From Periplaneta americana (lineage: Eukaryota > Arthropoda > Insecta > Blattodea > Blattidae): 64,000 nt of DNA. A program made the position numbers and the translations under genes. The notes below the pieces were generated by a model, which was not told the origin of the DNA, made no database searches, and saw nothing but the letters and a program-made list of their open reading frames with translations. Of the stretch, positions 9,285 to 20,702 are shown in pieces (within the stretch, counting starts at the first letter, position 1; every line of letters starts with the position of its first letter). Where the stretch lies: NCBI RefSeq assembly GCF_040183065.1, contig NC_091122.1:154464455-154528454 (forward strand), in the 5' to 3' direction.

Positions 9285-12200
9285 CAGTAGTAGTAGTACC
9301 GTAAACTGGGGTAAAGAGGATCACATGTGGTAAAGTGGACCATATGTGTATTGTTAGATAAGTCAGCGCCACATGGATCACACATGCAAAGAAAACTATT
9401 TTTAGTGGCATTTATAGAAGAAAGGTTTTCTTTGCATGTGTGATCCATGTGGCGCTGACTTATCTAACAATACACATATGATCCACTTTACCACATGTGA
9501 ACCTCTTTACCCCAGTTTACGGTAGTAGCAGCAGCAGTAGCAGTAGTAGTAATAATAGTACTAATAATAATAGTAATACCAGTAGTAGTAATAGTTGTAG
9601 CAATAGTAGTGGTCGTAGTAGCAGCAGCATTAATATCATCAATAGTAGTAGCAACAAAAGTGGTAATAGTAGCAGTAACAGCAGCAGTAATGATAGTAGA
9701 AATAGTAGTAATAGCAACAGTAGTAATAGTAGCAATAGTGTTAATAGCATCAATAGTAGTAACAACAATAGTAGTGATAATAGCAGTAACAGCAGCAGTA
9801 GTGATAGTAGCAATAGTAGTAATAGCAACAGTAGTGACAATAGCAATAGTATTAATAGCATCAATAGTAGTAGCAGCAGAAGTAGTGATAATAGCAGTAA
9901 GATCAGCAGTAGTGATAATAGCAATAGTATTAATAGCAACAATAGTAGTGATAATAGCAGTAACACAACCAGTAGTGATAATAGCAATAGTATTAATAGC
10001 ATCAATAGTAGTAGCAACAGAAGTAGATAGTAGCAGTAACAACAGCAGTACTATTAGTAGCAATAGTAGTAATAGCAACAGTAGTGGTAGTAGCAATAGT
10101 ATTAATACCATCGATAGTACTAACAGAAGTAGTGATAGTAGCAGTAACAGCAGCACTAGTGATAGTAGCAATAGTAGTAATAGTATTAGTAGTAATAATA
10201 ACAATAGTATTAATAGCAGCAATAGTAGTAACAACAGAAGTAGTGATAGTAGCAGTAACAGCAGCAATAGTAGTAATAGCAACAGTGGTGATAATGGCAA
10301 TAGTATTAATAGCTGCAATAGTAGTAACAACAGAATTAGGGATAGTAGAAATAGTAGTAATAGTAACAGTAGTAATAATAGCAATAGTATTAATAGCAGC
10401 AATAGTAGTAACAACAGAAGTAGTGATAGTAGCAGTAACAGCAGCAATAGTAGTAACAGCAATAGTAGTGATAATGGCAATAGTATTAATAGCAGCAACA
10501 GTAGTAACACCACAATTAGTGATAGTAGCAACAGTAGTAATAATAGCAATAGTATTAATAGCAGCAATAGTAGTAACAACAGAAGTAGTGATAGTAGCAG
10601 TAACAGCAGCAATAGTAGTAATAGCAACAGTGGTGATAATGGCAATAGTATTAATAGCTGCAATAGTAGTAACAACAGAATTAGGGATAGTAGAAATAGT
10701 AGTAATAGTAACAGTAGTAATAATAGCAATAGTATTAATAGCAGCAATAGTAGTAACAACAGAAGTAGTGATAGTAGCAGTAACAGCAGCAATAGTAGTA
10801 ACAGCAATAGTAGTGATAATGGCAATAGTATTAATAGCAGCAACAGTAGTAACACCACAATTAGTGATAGTAGCAACAGTAGTAATAATAGCAATAGTAT
10901 TAATAGCAGCAATAGTAGTAACAACAGAAGTAGTGATAGTAGCAGTAACAGCAGCAATAGTAGTAACAGCAATAGCAGTGATAATGGCAATAGTATTAAT
11001 AGCAGCAATAGTAGTAACAACAGAATTAGTGATAGTAGCAATAGTAGTAATAGCAACAGTAGTAATAGTAGCAATAGTATCAATAGCATCAATAGTAGTA
11101 GCAACAGAAGTAGTGATAATAGCAGTAACAACTGCTGTAGTGATAGTAGCACTCGTAGTAATAGTAGCAATAGTATTAATACCATCAATACTACTAACAA
11201 CAGAAGTAGTGGTAGTATCAATAACAGGAGCAGTAGTGATAGTAGCAACAGTGGTGATAATAGCAATAGTATTAATAGCAGCAATAATAGTAACAACAGA
11301 AGTAGTGATAGTAGCAGTAGTATAAGTTGCAGTAATAGTAGTAGCAACAGCAGTAGCGATAGTAGCAGTAGTAGCAGTAATAATAGAAGTATTAGTTGCA
11401 GTAATAGCAGTAGCAACATCAGTGATAGTAGCAGTAGTAGCAGCAGTAGTGAGAGTAAAAATAGTAGCAGTAGTATTAGTTGCAGTAATAGTAGTAGCAG
11501 GTGTATCCTCAACAGTATCCGAAGCCTGAACTAGGTAGTCATCGAGCAATCACGCTAGCACAGAGCAATCGGAATGCTTGCGATGAATTGTCATAATCGG
11601 GTTGTCGTACTGTATCGTGTCTGCTTAATAATCACTTTAGGCATAATTTAATATTATTTTCAGTTTAATTTCGTGGTTTTGTAATTTGTGAAATACTTTC
11701 TGTATCGCTATTCAAATAATACTGGATTGAAAACCATTGTTAAATCGTTGTAGTGTTAATCGTACCCTGTGAGGATACAACTAATGGAACAAGGTAATGT
11801 CTCCTTCAGGATATTGAAGCTGATTGTATCATTGACAGCCAGTCTCTTGGGGGAAAGTGGCCTGAAAACACCCCAAGCAGCCGAGAAGGCCAACGATCTG
11901 TCCTGCTACGTGTGCGACAGCATGGATGTGGGAGACAGGTGCATTGACGTCACGACCAACGGCACCAGCTTCATCCACAAATGTCACGACGACCGTAGGA
12001 CCTGCATGGTAATGTCAAACCACTTTCAATAATGTTGGCTTTTCAGTAGTACGGTATGCATTGTCATCCACTGGGCTCGTGTAGCTTTGAACTACGAGGG
12101 CGTGTTGAAAAGTGATGCCTCCTATTCTTTTGTCGCTGTGAACATAGGCCTACCAATAATACTCTCCAACCATGTTTTCTTCCCAGTTTTGACACATTTT

Positions 12201-14714
12201 TCCTTGGTAACCTATTTGCATCCATTCTTTTCATGTATCCAAACAATTTTAAAATTTCTTTCACAAATTGTATAATAAACTACCATTGAGCTTCAGTGTC
12301 GAAATTCGGAACTTAAAAATATTTGAGTCCAGACAACACACTTGACATGAAAACTTTAGCAGTTCCATTTAATGGCGATTAAAGAAAACAGCTTGACTCG
12401 TTTAAGACTGAGAAAAATTGGGTGATTTTGAGGCATGGTAGAAACATCAAAATCTGTGTATACTCGCAAAATTACTTATTTTTTTTAATCAAGGGAATTT
12501 TTTTACAATAAGCGGAGTCATTGACGTAGAGGATGAGTTGACTGAGAGGCGGAGTCGTTGCCAGAGAGGCGGCGTCACTGACTGAGGAGCGGAGTCATTA
12601 ACGGAAGGGTGGTGTCAATGACTTAGAGGATAAGTCATTGACGTAGAGGATGAGTCACTGTCGGAGAGGCGAAGTTAAGGACTAAGGGGCGGAGCCACTG
12701 ACGGAGAGGGGAGGGGCCATCCACGAAGGAAGCGGGGTTATTTCCGGAGGGGCGGGTCTTTGGCTGAGGGCGGGGCCAATGACAGTGGTGCGGAGTCCTT
12801 GACGGATGGGCGGAGTCATTGACGGATGGGCGGAGTCATTGATGGATGGGCGGAGTCATTGACGGATGGGCGGAGCGATTGGAGAAGAGAGGAGGGGCCC
12901 TTGACAAAGGGGCGGGGCCATTGACGGAGGAGCGGAGCCACTGCCGAAGAGGGGCGGGGACATCGGCAAATGGGCGGGGCCATTGAAAGAGGAACGGGGC
13001 CATTGACGGAGTGACGGAGACGTTAACGGAGAGGCGGAACCATGGAGGGAGAGGTGGAGATACTGACGAAGAGGGGCGAGGCTATTCACGGAGGGGCGGC
13101 CATTGGCAAAGGAGACGGAGCAATGACAAGGGGGGTGGGACCATTGGCAAAGAGGGCAGACTATTAATGAAGGGGATAAGGTCATTGGTCATTGACAAAG
13201 GGGGCGGGGCCATTGACGAATAGAGACGGGTCATTGTCAAGGTGGACGGGACCATTGCCAAAGGAGGCGGGGCAACTGACAAAGGGGCTGGACCATTGGA
13301 AAATGGGGCCGGGCCATTGGCAAAGGGAGTGGACCATTGACAAAGGGGGCAGGGCCATAGTCAAAGTGGGCGAGACCATTGCAAAAGGGGCGGACCAACT
13401 GACAAAGGGGGCGGGCCATTTACAAATGGGCGTGGCCATTGACAAAGGGGCGGCACAACTGACAAAGGGAGCTGCGTCATTGACAAAGGGAACGGGGTTA
13501 TTCACAATGGGGCGGTGCAGTCGACAAATGGGCCGGGCCATTGAAAAAGGGGGGCCATCGACAAAAGGGGTGGGGCCATTGGCAAACCGGGTGGGGCGAT
13601 TGACAAGAGTGCGGGGCCATTGTTAAAGGGAGTGGGGCAACTGAGAAAGGGGCCGAGGTATTGACCAAGTGGGTGGCCCATATCCAAAAGGGACGGGGCC
13701 ATTGTCGAAGTGGGCGGGTCCATTGCCAAAGGCGGTGGGGCACTTGACAAAGCGGGCGAGACAACTGACAAAGGCGGTGGGGCCATTGTTAAAGGAGAAG
13801 AGGCAACTGACAAACGGGCGGAGCTATTGAGAAAGGGGGGGCCATTGGCAATGGGGGCGGGTCATTGACAAAGGGGTGGGAGAACTGACCAAGTTGGGGG
13901 GGGCAATTGACAAAGGCGGCTGGGCCATTGACGAATAGGGCCGGGGCTATTGACCAAAAAAGGGGTCCATTGGCAAAGAGGATTACTGACAAAAAGGGCG
14001 GGGCCATTGAAAAGGGGGTGGGGCCATTCGCGAAGGTGCCGGGCCATTGACACAGTGAGCTGAGCCATTGAATAAGATGGCAGGACCATTGCCAAATGGG
14101 GGCGGGCCCATTGAAAAAGGGGGCGGTGCCAATGGCAAAGGGGGCGGACCATTTACAAAGGTGGCTAGGCCATTGGCAAAACAAGTTTTTGGATTTATAG
14201 TTTCGTTTCAAGCATATTAAACACTTTTTAATCTGAGCTAGTTCATGTTACATTGTATTAACTTTTATTCATTTCAAACTTACTAGCAATAAAATAAATA
14301 AATAAATTGAATTACTTCGATACATTTAGAAATGTGTAATGAGAAATCCTCATCTCCGTTACTCATTTTCATTGATTACATAATTTTTTCAATAAACGTC
14401 TTAAAATACCAAGTCTCTCTTTCAGTTAGTAACGTCATAGTACTTGTTTATTTCAGGTGAAGCGGTATTCCTACTCGACGACGACGGAGAACTCAACATA
14501 TCCCCCGAAAAGACTGTGGTCACTGCAGAGGAACTGCACCAACAAGTGTGAGCCGGGCTGCATAGTAATAGGGGAGCGCACGAAGCTCTACGCCTGCACC
14601 GTGTGCTGCGAGAATCCGCTGTGCAACACCATGAAGGACGACGCCCCTCTCCACAGTCAACCCGCCCTGGCTGCCTTGCTTGGCGCCCTTGTTCTCGGCG
14701 CCCTTGCTTCATGA
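8874..14714 (+). CDS. Ly6/uPAR-family GPI-anchored protein (3 coding exons)
   Basis: Joined exons 8874-8940, 11881-12008 and 14457-14714 give about 150 residues. Residues 1-22 are a signal peptide (MEQWCLLIAVFITTALY..). The mature part has 12 Cys at 31, 34, 43, 57, 64, 92, 96, 100, 112, 115, 116 and 121. It opens LSCYVCDS and closes CCENPLCN, the two diagnostic ends of the Ly6/three-finger domain. Sequons are at N49, N77 and N91. Residues 134-150 form an Ala/Leu tail with no charged residue after it, as in a GPI-anchor signal. It should be an extracellular, membrane-tethered protein; insect relatives act in septate junctions and channel or receptor modulation, but this paralogue's job cannot be read here. 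The start has a good context (CCAACATGG). Splice phases match at both joins (phase 1, then 0). An alternative exon-2 acceptor at 11838 also keeps frame and would add 14 residues. Confidence 0.9.
9221..9298 (+). repeat. (AGT)n microsatellite
   Basis: About 26 near-perfect AGT/TAG units in Ly6 intron 1, the original end of the larger array that resumes at 9525. The MITE at 9299-9522 separates them. Confidence 0.9.
9299..9522. mobile_element. Palindromic mariner-type MITE in the AGT array, TSD TA
   Basis: CCGTAAACTGGGGTAAAGAG at the left matches the inverted right end exactly. The two arms, about 100 bp each, are almost perfect inverted copies around a 25-bp spacer, so a single strand folds into one long hairpin. 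TA flanks both ends (9297-9298 and 9523-9524). There is no ORF. Confidence 0.88.
9525..11500 (+). repeat. Degenerate AGT/AGC/AAT array in Ly6 intron 1
   Basis: Nearly 2 kb of trinucleotide-phased sequence built from AGT, AGC, AAT and AAC, with 15-60 bp higher-order words such as AATAGTATTAATAGCAGC. From about 10220 to 10980 a block of 345 bp is repeated with few changes; for example TTAATAGCTGC recurs 345 bp apart, at 10307 and 10652. Stop-free frames on both strands (poly-Ser/Asn, poly-Leu, Ile/Thr/Val) are by-products of the phasing. Confidence 0.9.
11881..12008 (+). CDS. Ly6 gene coding exon 2 (first half of domain)
   Basis: Acceptor CAG at 11878-11880 and donor GTAATG at 12009. The first two bases complete Ala23. 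Encodes EKANDLSCYVCDS to HDDRRTCM with Cys 1-5. GC content is much higher than the surrounding intron. The upstream acceptor at 11838 is an equally framed alternative. Confidence 0.85.
12505..14182 (+). repeat. G-rich minisatellite in Ly6 intron 2
   Basis: About 75-80 imperfect units of 20-23 bp with a core like GGGGCGGGGCCATTGACAAA, the 5' part being more diverged (GGCGGAGTCATTGACGGAT). The + (sense) strand is G-rich, with many runs of three or four G. The array should therefore favour G-quadruplex and R-loop structure in the nascent Ly6 transcript. Frames across it are artefacts. Confidence 0.92.
14457..14714 (+). CDS. Ly6 gene coding exon 3 (second half of domain, GPI tail)
   Basis: Preceded by TTGTTTATTTCAG, a good acceptor. 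Continues in phase 0 with VKRYSYS, carries Cys 6-12 ending CCENPLCN, then a hydrophobic tail and TGA at 14712-14714. No clear poly(A) signal is seen before the MITE at 14888. Confidence 0.9.
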   Translation: MKRYSYSTTTENSTYPPKRLWSLQRNCTNKCEPGCIVIGERTKLYACTVCCENPLCNTMKDDAPLHSQPALAALLGALVLGALAS

Positions 14715-14887
14715 CCCTGCCCTCTGCTCCAAGTAAGGGCGAACATCTGAACACTCCATCAATGCGGGAACGAAGTTGATACAGTGCGTTGCAAACAGTT
14801 GGCAATACATTTAAGGAACGTTAGAAGATACTGTATATAGCCTAGTTCGTTCAAACCTCCCATATTTTAACGTATCATATGCATTAA

Positions 14888-15426
14888 GGGCTTAGGTACA
14901 GGTTACAGCAGTAAAATTATGGCAATATTCAACTTTTTTTCCCTCTATTTCTGTATCTTGTACAATAATGAAAATTAGTATGTGTAAACACTGTCCTTCT
15001 GCTCTATGGAAAAAATATTTTTACTATTAAAAAAAATATTTACTTTTTTTTTTTTTCAAATTCAGTTCACTGTGCAGCGATGAAGCATTTGCCACATAAC
15101 TCAAAAACTACCCAACATTCTGTGATGAATTTTTTTATGTGTATTTATGCATGTCATATCTACAATATGATGCAAGATCACTTCTATACCTTTCATAGTC
15201 TGATAAAAAATAAATTCCTTTAAAATATGGTCAAATAACAGTATTTTCTTCTAGCACAAAATAAAAAATATATATATTATTTATTAAGGAATGTAGTTGA
15301 AAGAGTATGATATTGTAAACATGAGTTTCAGCAATAAAATAAAAGAGAGAGAACGTGAAAAAGTTTTTGAGTTATGAGAGAAAAGTTTTATCACTGCACT
15401 GTGAACAGCCAACATTTTAAATTTTG

Positions 15427-15463
<37 letters not shown>

Positions 15464-15607
15464 AAATCGTAAAAGTTTTTTTTTTCATACAGCAGGACAG
15501 TATTTTACACATACCATTTTCCATTATTGTACAAAATACAGTAATAAAGGAAAAAAAAAAGTTGAATATTTCCAAAACTTTTACTGCATTAAGCTGTACC
15601 TAACCCC
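14888..15607. mobile_element. TTAA-flanked palindromic MITE, copy 1 (720 bp)
   Basis: Ends GGGCTTAGGTACAGGTTACA and, inverted, GGGGTTAGGTACAGCTTAAT lie between TTAA at 14884-14887 and 15608-15611. The two halves are inverted copies for most of the length. Copy 2 (722 bp) is at 33593-34314. TTAA targeting is typical of piggyBac, but no transposase is present to prove it. Confidence 0.85.
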
Positions 15608-15739
15608 TTAACTAGAAAAGTTGGGAAAATGAAATTACATCTAAGAGAATTTGTGGCACTGATAAAATTCAACTAGATAGGGAGCTCGCAAAAGACTTCT
15701 GTTGTGGTCTGAAAAGAATCATCCGTCTGAGAAACAAGA

Positions 15740-16160
15740 GTGATTGGCACTAGGCCTATGTACTCCGACATGCTGGAACAGTTCGTATACTTCCAACCAG
15801 TTGCCCTGAAGCACAACGCATTCTTTCACCATGATAAGGCTTTCCTACATTGGAGTATGCTGTTCAAGAGTCTATCAAATAACACATTTCCAGGTTGCTG
15901 GATCGGAAGGAACAGACCAATTTCGTGACCATCACGTTCACCTGATATCACTCCAATGAATTTCTTCCTTTGTATCTAACTTCAGGACCGTGTGTAATGC
16001 ATCTGAAATGTCTGCCCTTCCAACTTCATTAACTCGTATCTGTGATTTAAATACTAAGGTAATAATGCGCGTGCCGAAAAGATTATGAAAAGACACTGAT
16101 TTAAGGTTGGATGTTGAGAGAGCCACTAATGAGTCACATGTAGACATTTATTAATACGGT
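15740..16160 (+). pseudogene. Mariner-like transposase C-terminal remnant
   Basis: The frame reads FFHHDKAF...FPGCWIGRNRPIS, then a stop, then SPDITPMNFFL. This is the HDxA...WIGR.GPI...SPDxxPxDF region of the DUF4817-linked IS630/mariner group. Decayed C-terminal sequence follows to about 16160. The element at 35465-36963 is a much better preserved relative. Multiple stops; dead. Confidence 0.72.
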
Positions 16161-17179
16161 AATTTTAATAAACATTTTTCAGTTCTTGCATTTTGTGCAG
16201 TTTCATTTCCCCAACTTTTCTCCTTAATTCTTTTATAATATATTAAAATATGGCAGGTTTAGACAAACCATAATATATATAACGTAGAGAATGCTACGCT
16301 CCGATCTACAGATATTCGTATTTAGTATATTTAGAGTTTGATCTCCGAGATTATACACACTGGTTTTTCCATAATATTGTGGGCCTGGAAGTAAATATTT
16401 TTGTAACATTCCACGAGTATTGCATTCCTAATTCTCAGCAGGGATTATTCAATAAGAGAGCTACGAGTGTACTACAAAATATTGTCCCCATAAATCATAC
16501 AAATTCGCAAAAAAAAAAAAAAAATTAATTATGTTGAAATTTTCCCAAGTGAAACTCCTTTAGTCAAGGTACGAGTCGAAAGCTGTGAAACAAAATTCTG
16601 AGGAGTAGCTACATTTTAAGAGACCTTTGCGCGTTTTTGTTGAGAGATTGTGTACGTTGCTATGTTATGGCGTAAATTAGGTTGTTAATGTTTGCAATTT
16701 TCCACCAATTTATACAAATTTAAGGATAAATTATTGGGAATGGGGCTGCTGCCGGACAGTGCGTCTTCTGTGACATTATGCAATCGAAACGAGTGAGTGA
16801 AACTTATTGTTGAGAAGCGTTTTACTAGAAAAATTCTTAATAATATTGAGTACAGAAGCGTTAAATTTAATCCTAATTTATCGTATCTCATTCAGTGAAC
16901 TTTTGAATATAATACTACACATTCACAGCCTAAGAAGTTTCACTTCTGCTGCATGTAGAAGCTACCGGATTTTTCAAATTACAGTACACTGTAATTTTGT
17001 CTTCCTCTCTTAACATGTTTTCATCTCAAGCGGTTGGTCAGATACGAAACCTTCATAATGTACAGTAGAGGAGGCAAGACCTGTCCTGTGTCCTTGTGCC
17101 TTGGCTATATCATCAATGGGTATGGAGGGGGTGAAAGTTTGGCTCTATTAAAAATACAGATGGTAATTTGTGAATTCGG
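16161..17179. other. No recognisable feature
   Basis: AT-rich, short frames only. An A-run lies at about 16509-16524. Confidence 0.4.
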
Positions 17180-17460
17180 AATAATAAAGAACTGAATAAT
17201 GAAATTCGAAATAAAAACATAATAAACAATATAAAGGCATTGAGACTGACTTGGTTTGGGCATGTAAACCGAATGGAAGATGGCAGAATTATAAGAAAAA
17301 TTTATAATTGAAAACCACTAACTACTGTACAAGGAAAAAGGGAAGACCAAAAAACAGATGGTTAGACGGTGTTTTATAAGATTCAAGAAAGATGAAAATT
17401 AGGATCTGGAAAAACTCGTACATAATAGGAAAGAATAGAAAAAAATCATTGAGAATGTCA
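17180..17460 (+). pseudogene. LINE ORF C-terminal fragment
   Basis: Reads LRLTWFGHVNRMEDGRI, stop, then GKRGRPKNRWLDGV. This is the W-GHV-RM...GRP..RW.D block shared by RTE/jockey-like elements. Stops interrupt it. The fragment is cut by the MITE starting at 17480. Confidence 0.65.
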
Positions 17461-17479
17461 AAACTTCTACGAAGTTGTA

Positions 17480-17866
17480 TAGTAGTGGCAAAAAAACCGA
17501 ACCGACCCTTGTAGCTGATTTAAGAGTCACAGATTCAAATTTTGCTAGTCACAAAACACATTCATCGTGTATAATTAATTGTAACAATGAAATGTATTGC
17601 ATTTTCGATTCTTACCGTCTTTTGTTTCCTTCAGTGCCTCAAACTTACAGAAGAAAAAACTCTGAGAGTCTTATTTTCATCTGGAATCAATATTACATTT
17701 ATACCTCTATTCGGCAAAGATAACTGCGTATTTTTACATTAAATAGCAGTACATAGCTCTGGCTTCACTATCCATATTGAAATTACCACAGTTTGACACA
17801 ATACACGGCACAGGATTCTTTTGTAACTGCTACAAGGGTCGGTCCGGTTTTTTTTTGCCACTACTG
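17480..17866. mobile_element. Tc1-type MITE, 387 bp, TSD TA
   Basis: Left end TAGTAGTGGCAAAAAAACCG and inverted right end CAGTAGTGGCAAAAAAAAAC, both followed by CCGACCCTTGTAGC. TA duplicated at 17478-17479 and 17867-17868. The interior has no domain. Confidence 0.85.
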
Positions 17867-17868
17867 TA

Positions 17869-18386
17869 GTACCTGATGAAGAAGTATGGAGAGGGAAGAT
17901 AGGGTTTAGTCTCAGATGAACTTCCGTGTTGGTAAATTCGTATAATATTAACCATCATGAAACAAACTCTCTTTCTGACAGCTCATTTTTTCCTCTCTCG
18001 CATAGTTCACATGCCAGGTTTCGCCTCCTCACCTGTACCAAAGAATACGTATGTGTTGTAATTTTACTTCAATAATTCATAAGTTATCCGTAATTTTAAT
18101 GAGTCAGTTTCCTTCAAAATGTTCATGCATTCCAGACGTGATAAATTTGTAAATTTACTCTTCCTTTGAGTGCCAATAATAGTTAATGATCCCTAAAAAG
18201 AGTTACAAATACGGATTCTTTTGGTAGATTAGTACAATAAAAAAATTTGTCACATTTCATTCTACACATTATGTCTATATATGCAAGTGACACTCCTTTT
18301 ATAACTCAGTTGTAGCACTAAAAGTCTGAATATCTATTACGGAAAGATAGTGAGTTCTACATGTCAAACCGCAGCCTACTTTACTT
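17869..18386. other. No recognisable feature
   Basis: AT-rich sequence between two MITEs. Confidence 0.4.
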
Positions 18387-18390
18387 TTAA

Positions 18391-18729
18391 GGAGATGCGC
18401 TACTGAATTTTCTAATTTCTACATTTTAAGAGATAATGTATTGAAATTTGACAGCATATTATGATCATGATTATGAATTAATCAGGAAAATTTCAATGAT
18501 CTAAGTCAAGAAATAACTCTTTTAAAAATAAAATGTGAAAATAACACGTTTATTTTGGAAACCGTTTTTTGGAATCTAAAACAAGAGTTTTCTATGTTTT
18601 TTATAGTGCATATTATAGCTGAAACACAGGTTGTGGTAATGGAGCATTGGAATTTAGCATATGAAGAGTAAAATAAAAAAAAAACATTACGTTTCTTCAA
18701 AAACAGTCATTTTTCAGTAGCGCATCCCC
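18391..18729. mobile_element. TTAA-flanked MITE, 339 bp
   Basis: Ends GGAGATGCGCTACTGAATTT and inverted GGGGATGCGCTACTGAAAAA, between TTAA at 18387-18390 and 18730-18733. The target type matches the family at 14888 and 33593, but the terminal repeat differs. Confidence 0.82.
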
Positions 18730-18733
18730 TTAA

Positions 18734-19795
18734 GGCCAAAAATAGCGAAAATTTATCGGCAAACAGGGCTCAATTCAGATTATTATACTACGCATTGTAC
18801 CTTAGAGGAAACAAAATTTCTGTTCCAGTTTAAAGATGGTTGTGTGGGCTATGGAAAATTAACACAAGAAGGAAGTATCACGAGAAATCCTGCCCCAGAA
18901 GTCTTTCATCAAATATTAACTTCACCTGAACTCAGCGAGATCTTAACCCGGTCTCCCGCGTGGAAAATTATCTAAATCTAAATGCTCGCCCGACTGCGCT
19001 TCGATTAAAATGCGGACTGCAAGATTTAGAGCATTTACGCGAACCTAGTGGCGTAAAATTGAACTGCACGGTATTCCCCATTCATGTCGTAATTCCTAAC
19101 CTTAAAAAATGACGTACGCAATGCTAGAAACAGGCTAATGAATGTAAAAATTAACAACTCTCCATACTCTGGATATAAATGTTCATTAACGTGCTGCCTA
19201 CAATAGTAGGCTACATATTTCGTAGTTTAAATATCAATATTTTGCACGTACTTATTAGTGCAAACAGTCAAGGGACCACATGTCAACACTACAATTTATC
19301 TGCAGGATGCACTAGACCTATCTAATTTCATGTTTCAGGATTTGAAATTTTAGTCGATGTGATTGCCTGAACGAGGATTATGCTTCTTTTGGTTTATGTT
19401 GGTACAGACGGTTACAAAGAGATATATTTTCTCACCAACAACATATTTCCACTCCTATTCCAGCACAATGCGAAACCCTTATTAAGGCTTAGGATTTTCA
19501 GGAAGAACAAAACACTGTTGTCATTCTTTCTTCCTAGCCGACACGTTGCTTCAGTGTCGGCTGGAGGTTATCAGTGGCGGTGTTCCAATTGTGAATTATT
19601 TTAGCGTCTCAGTTTAAACAGATTCAAAGCATTATGAATCCGGAAGTGCATACAGTCTTCGATAAGTCATAACTCCCATAATTCCTGCAAGGTAACCCTG
19701 AACGTTTCTTATCGCATCTGGCTACCTACAACTTCCGACAAACGCTCTCAGCGGACTGCACTCAGTTGCAGTCTGTTGCTATAGTAATCAGTAGT
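18734..19795. other. No gene recognised
   Basis: Mostly unique AT-rich sequence. One small hairpin (AGCCGACAC..GTGTCGGCT) lies near 19536-19565. Confidence 0.4.
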
Positions 19796-20672
19796 CATTG
19801 GATGCGGGATGACTTATCGTTGAATGTAAGTGCACATTTACTATATGTTACATTTTTTTCATTCAGACCATTGGCTGAACAGGTTTTAAACGTAAACAGA
19901 CGACGTCAACATGCTACTGTATCTCCGTACAGTCAGAAGGAAAAGAAAAATAACGTACTGTAGTAGTGTAGCACATACCTTGCAAGTTCAGTCCTCGTCA
20001 TCATTGATGCAATTACCAGCGTTGCAGTAAACGACGATATATTCTCGTAAGTTGTCGAAGCTGAATCGTCTTCGCCTATCGCTTAAACAGTTTTTGTATC
20101 GAGAGAATTTCTGAAGAAAACCTCTAAAATGGGGATCACTCAATTTCTTTAGAGGAATATTTGTACTGAGCATCATGTTGCACGTGTCGTTAGACCCGCA
20201 CAACTAAATGATGATGATGATGATGATGATGACGATGATGATGATGATGATGATGGTTCCTTAGATTTCATTTCAACGCATTTCCTGTGCGATGTACTGT
20301 TGCAATGTTTCTCTATAGCCTGAGTTGTTCTGGTTTTTAACTCAATTTTACATACATTACACACGATATTGTCTTCGTTAATACATAAAATGTTACCCTC
20401 ATACTTCTTAATCGCTTTTCGTATCTCTGAGCGAATTTAACGTTTTGCCATTATGAATGCATCAGCACTACACTATTCAACTCGTACTAAATACTTGAGC
20501 AGGATAACACAAATGCACACATTGCGTTGCGATGTTACTATTAACGGATCGGGGTTCCTTCGTTTTGTACGTTGCTGTACTTCAGGTACACAAAAGACGG
20601 ACGACGCGGCACGTGCCATATACTCTGATACGAAACAACTTCACTTTTCCTTAAGTCATCCCGCATACACTG
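19796..20672 (-). mobile_element. Internally deleted hAT (CGGBP1-like transposase family)
   Basis: Terminal inverted repeats CATTGGATGCGGGATGACTT and CAGTGTATGCGGGATGACTT. The minus strand starts MAKR-stop at 20451, continues IRSEIRKAIKKYEGN..CNVCKIEL..HCNSTSH (a Cys2/His-type BED-like finger), then passes through a GAT-microsatellite (poly-Ser). It then joins LSTNIPLKKLSDPHFRGFLQKF directly to SRYKNCLSDRRRRFSFDNL, so the whole catalytic core is deleted. Compare the full-length relative at 24147-25631. The flanking 8-mers (TCAGTAGT, TCTAGTAA) match only loosely. Confidence 0.8.
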
Positions 20673-20702
20673 TCTAGTAATCAGATTCCTGTAATGGGTA
20701 GT

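Noticed and set aside
9488-11512. 674-codon poly-Leu frame (minus) and 641-codon Ser/Asn frame (+)
   Set aside because: By-products of a stop-free trinucleotide array. All six frames alternate between similar low-complexity readings, and there is no start context or domain.
12099-12200. Possible mariner end (GTGTTGAAAAGTGATGCCTCC)
   Set aside because: Resembles a transposon terminus from memory, but no inverted partner or target duplication was found within Ly6 intron 2.
12856-14211. Several Pro/Trp-rich and Gly/Lys-rich frames
   Set aside because: They arise from the 20-23 bp G-rich minisatellite in the Ly6 intron; unit indels move the frame at random.
20173-20364. Poly-Ser zinc-finger protein
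   Set aside because: The Ser run is a GAT microsatellite inside a deleted hAT; the frame has a stop right after its proper start at 20451.
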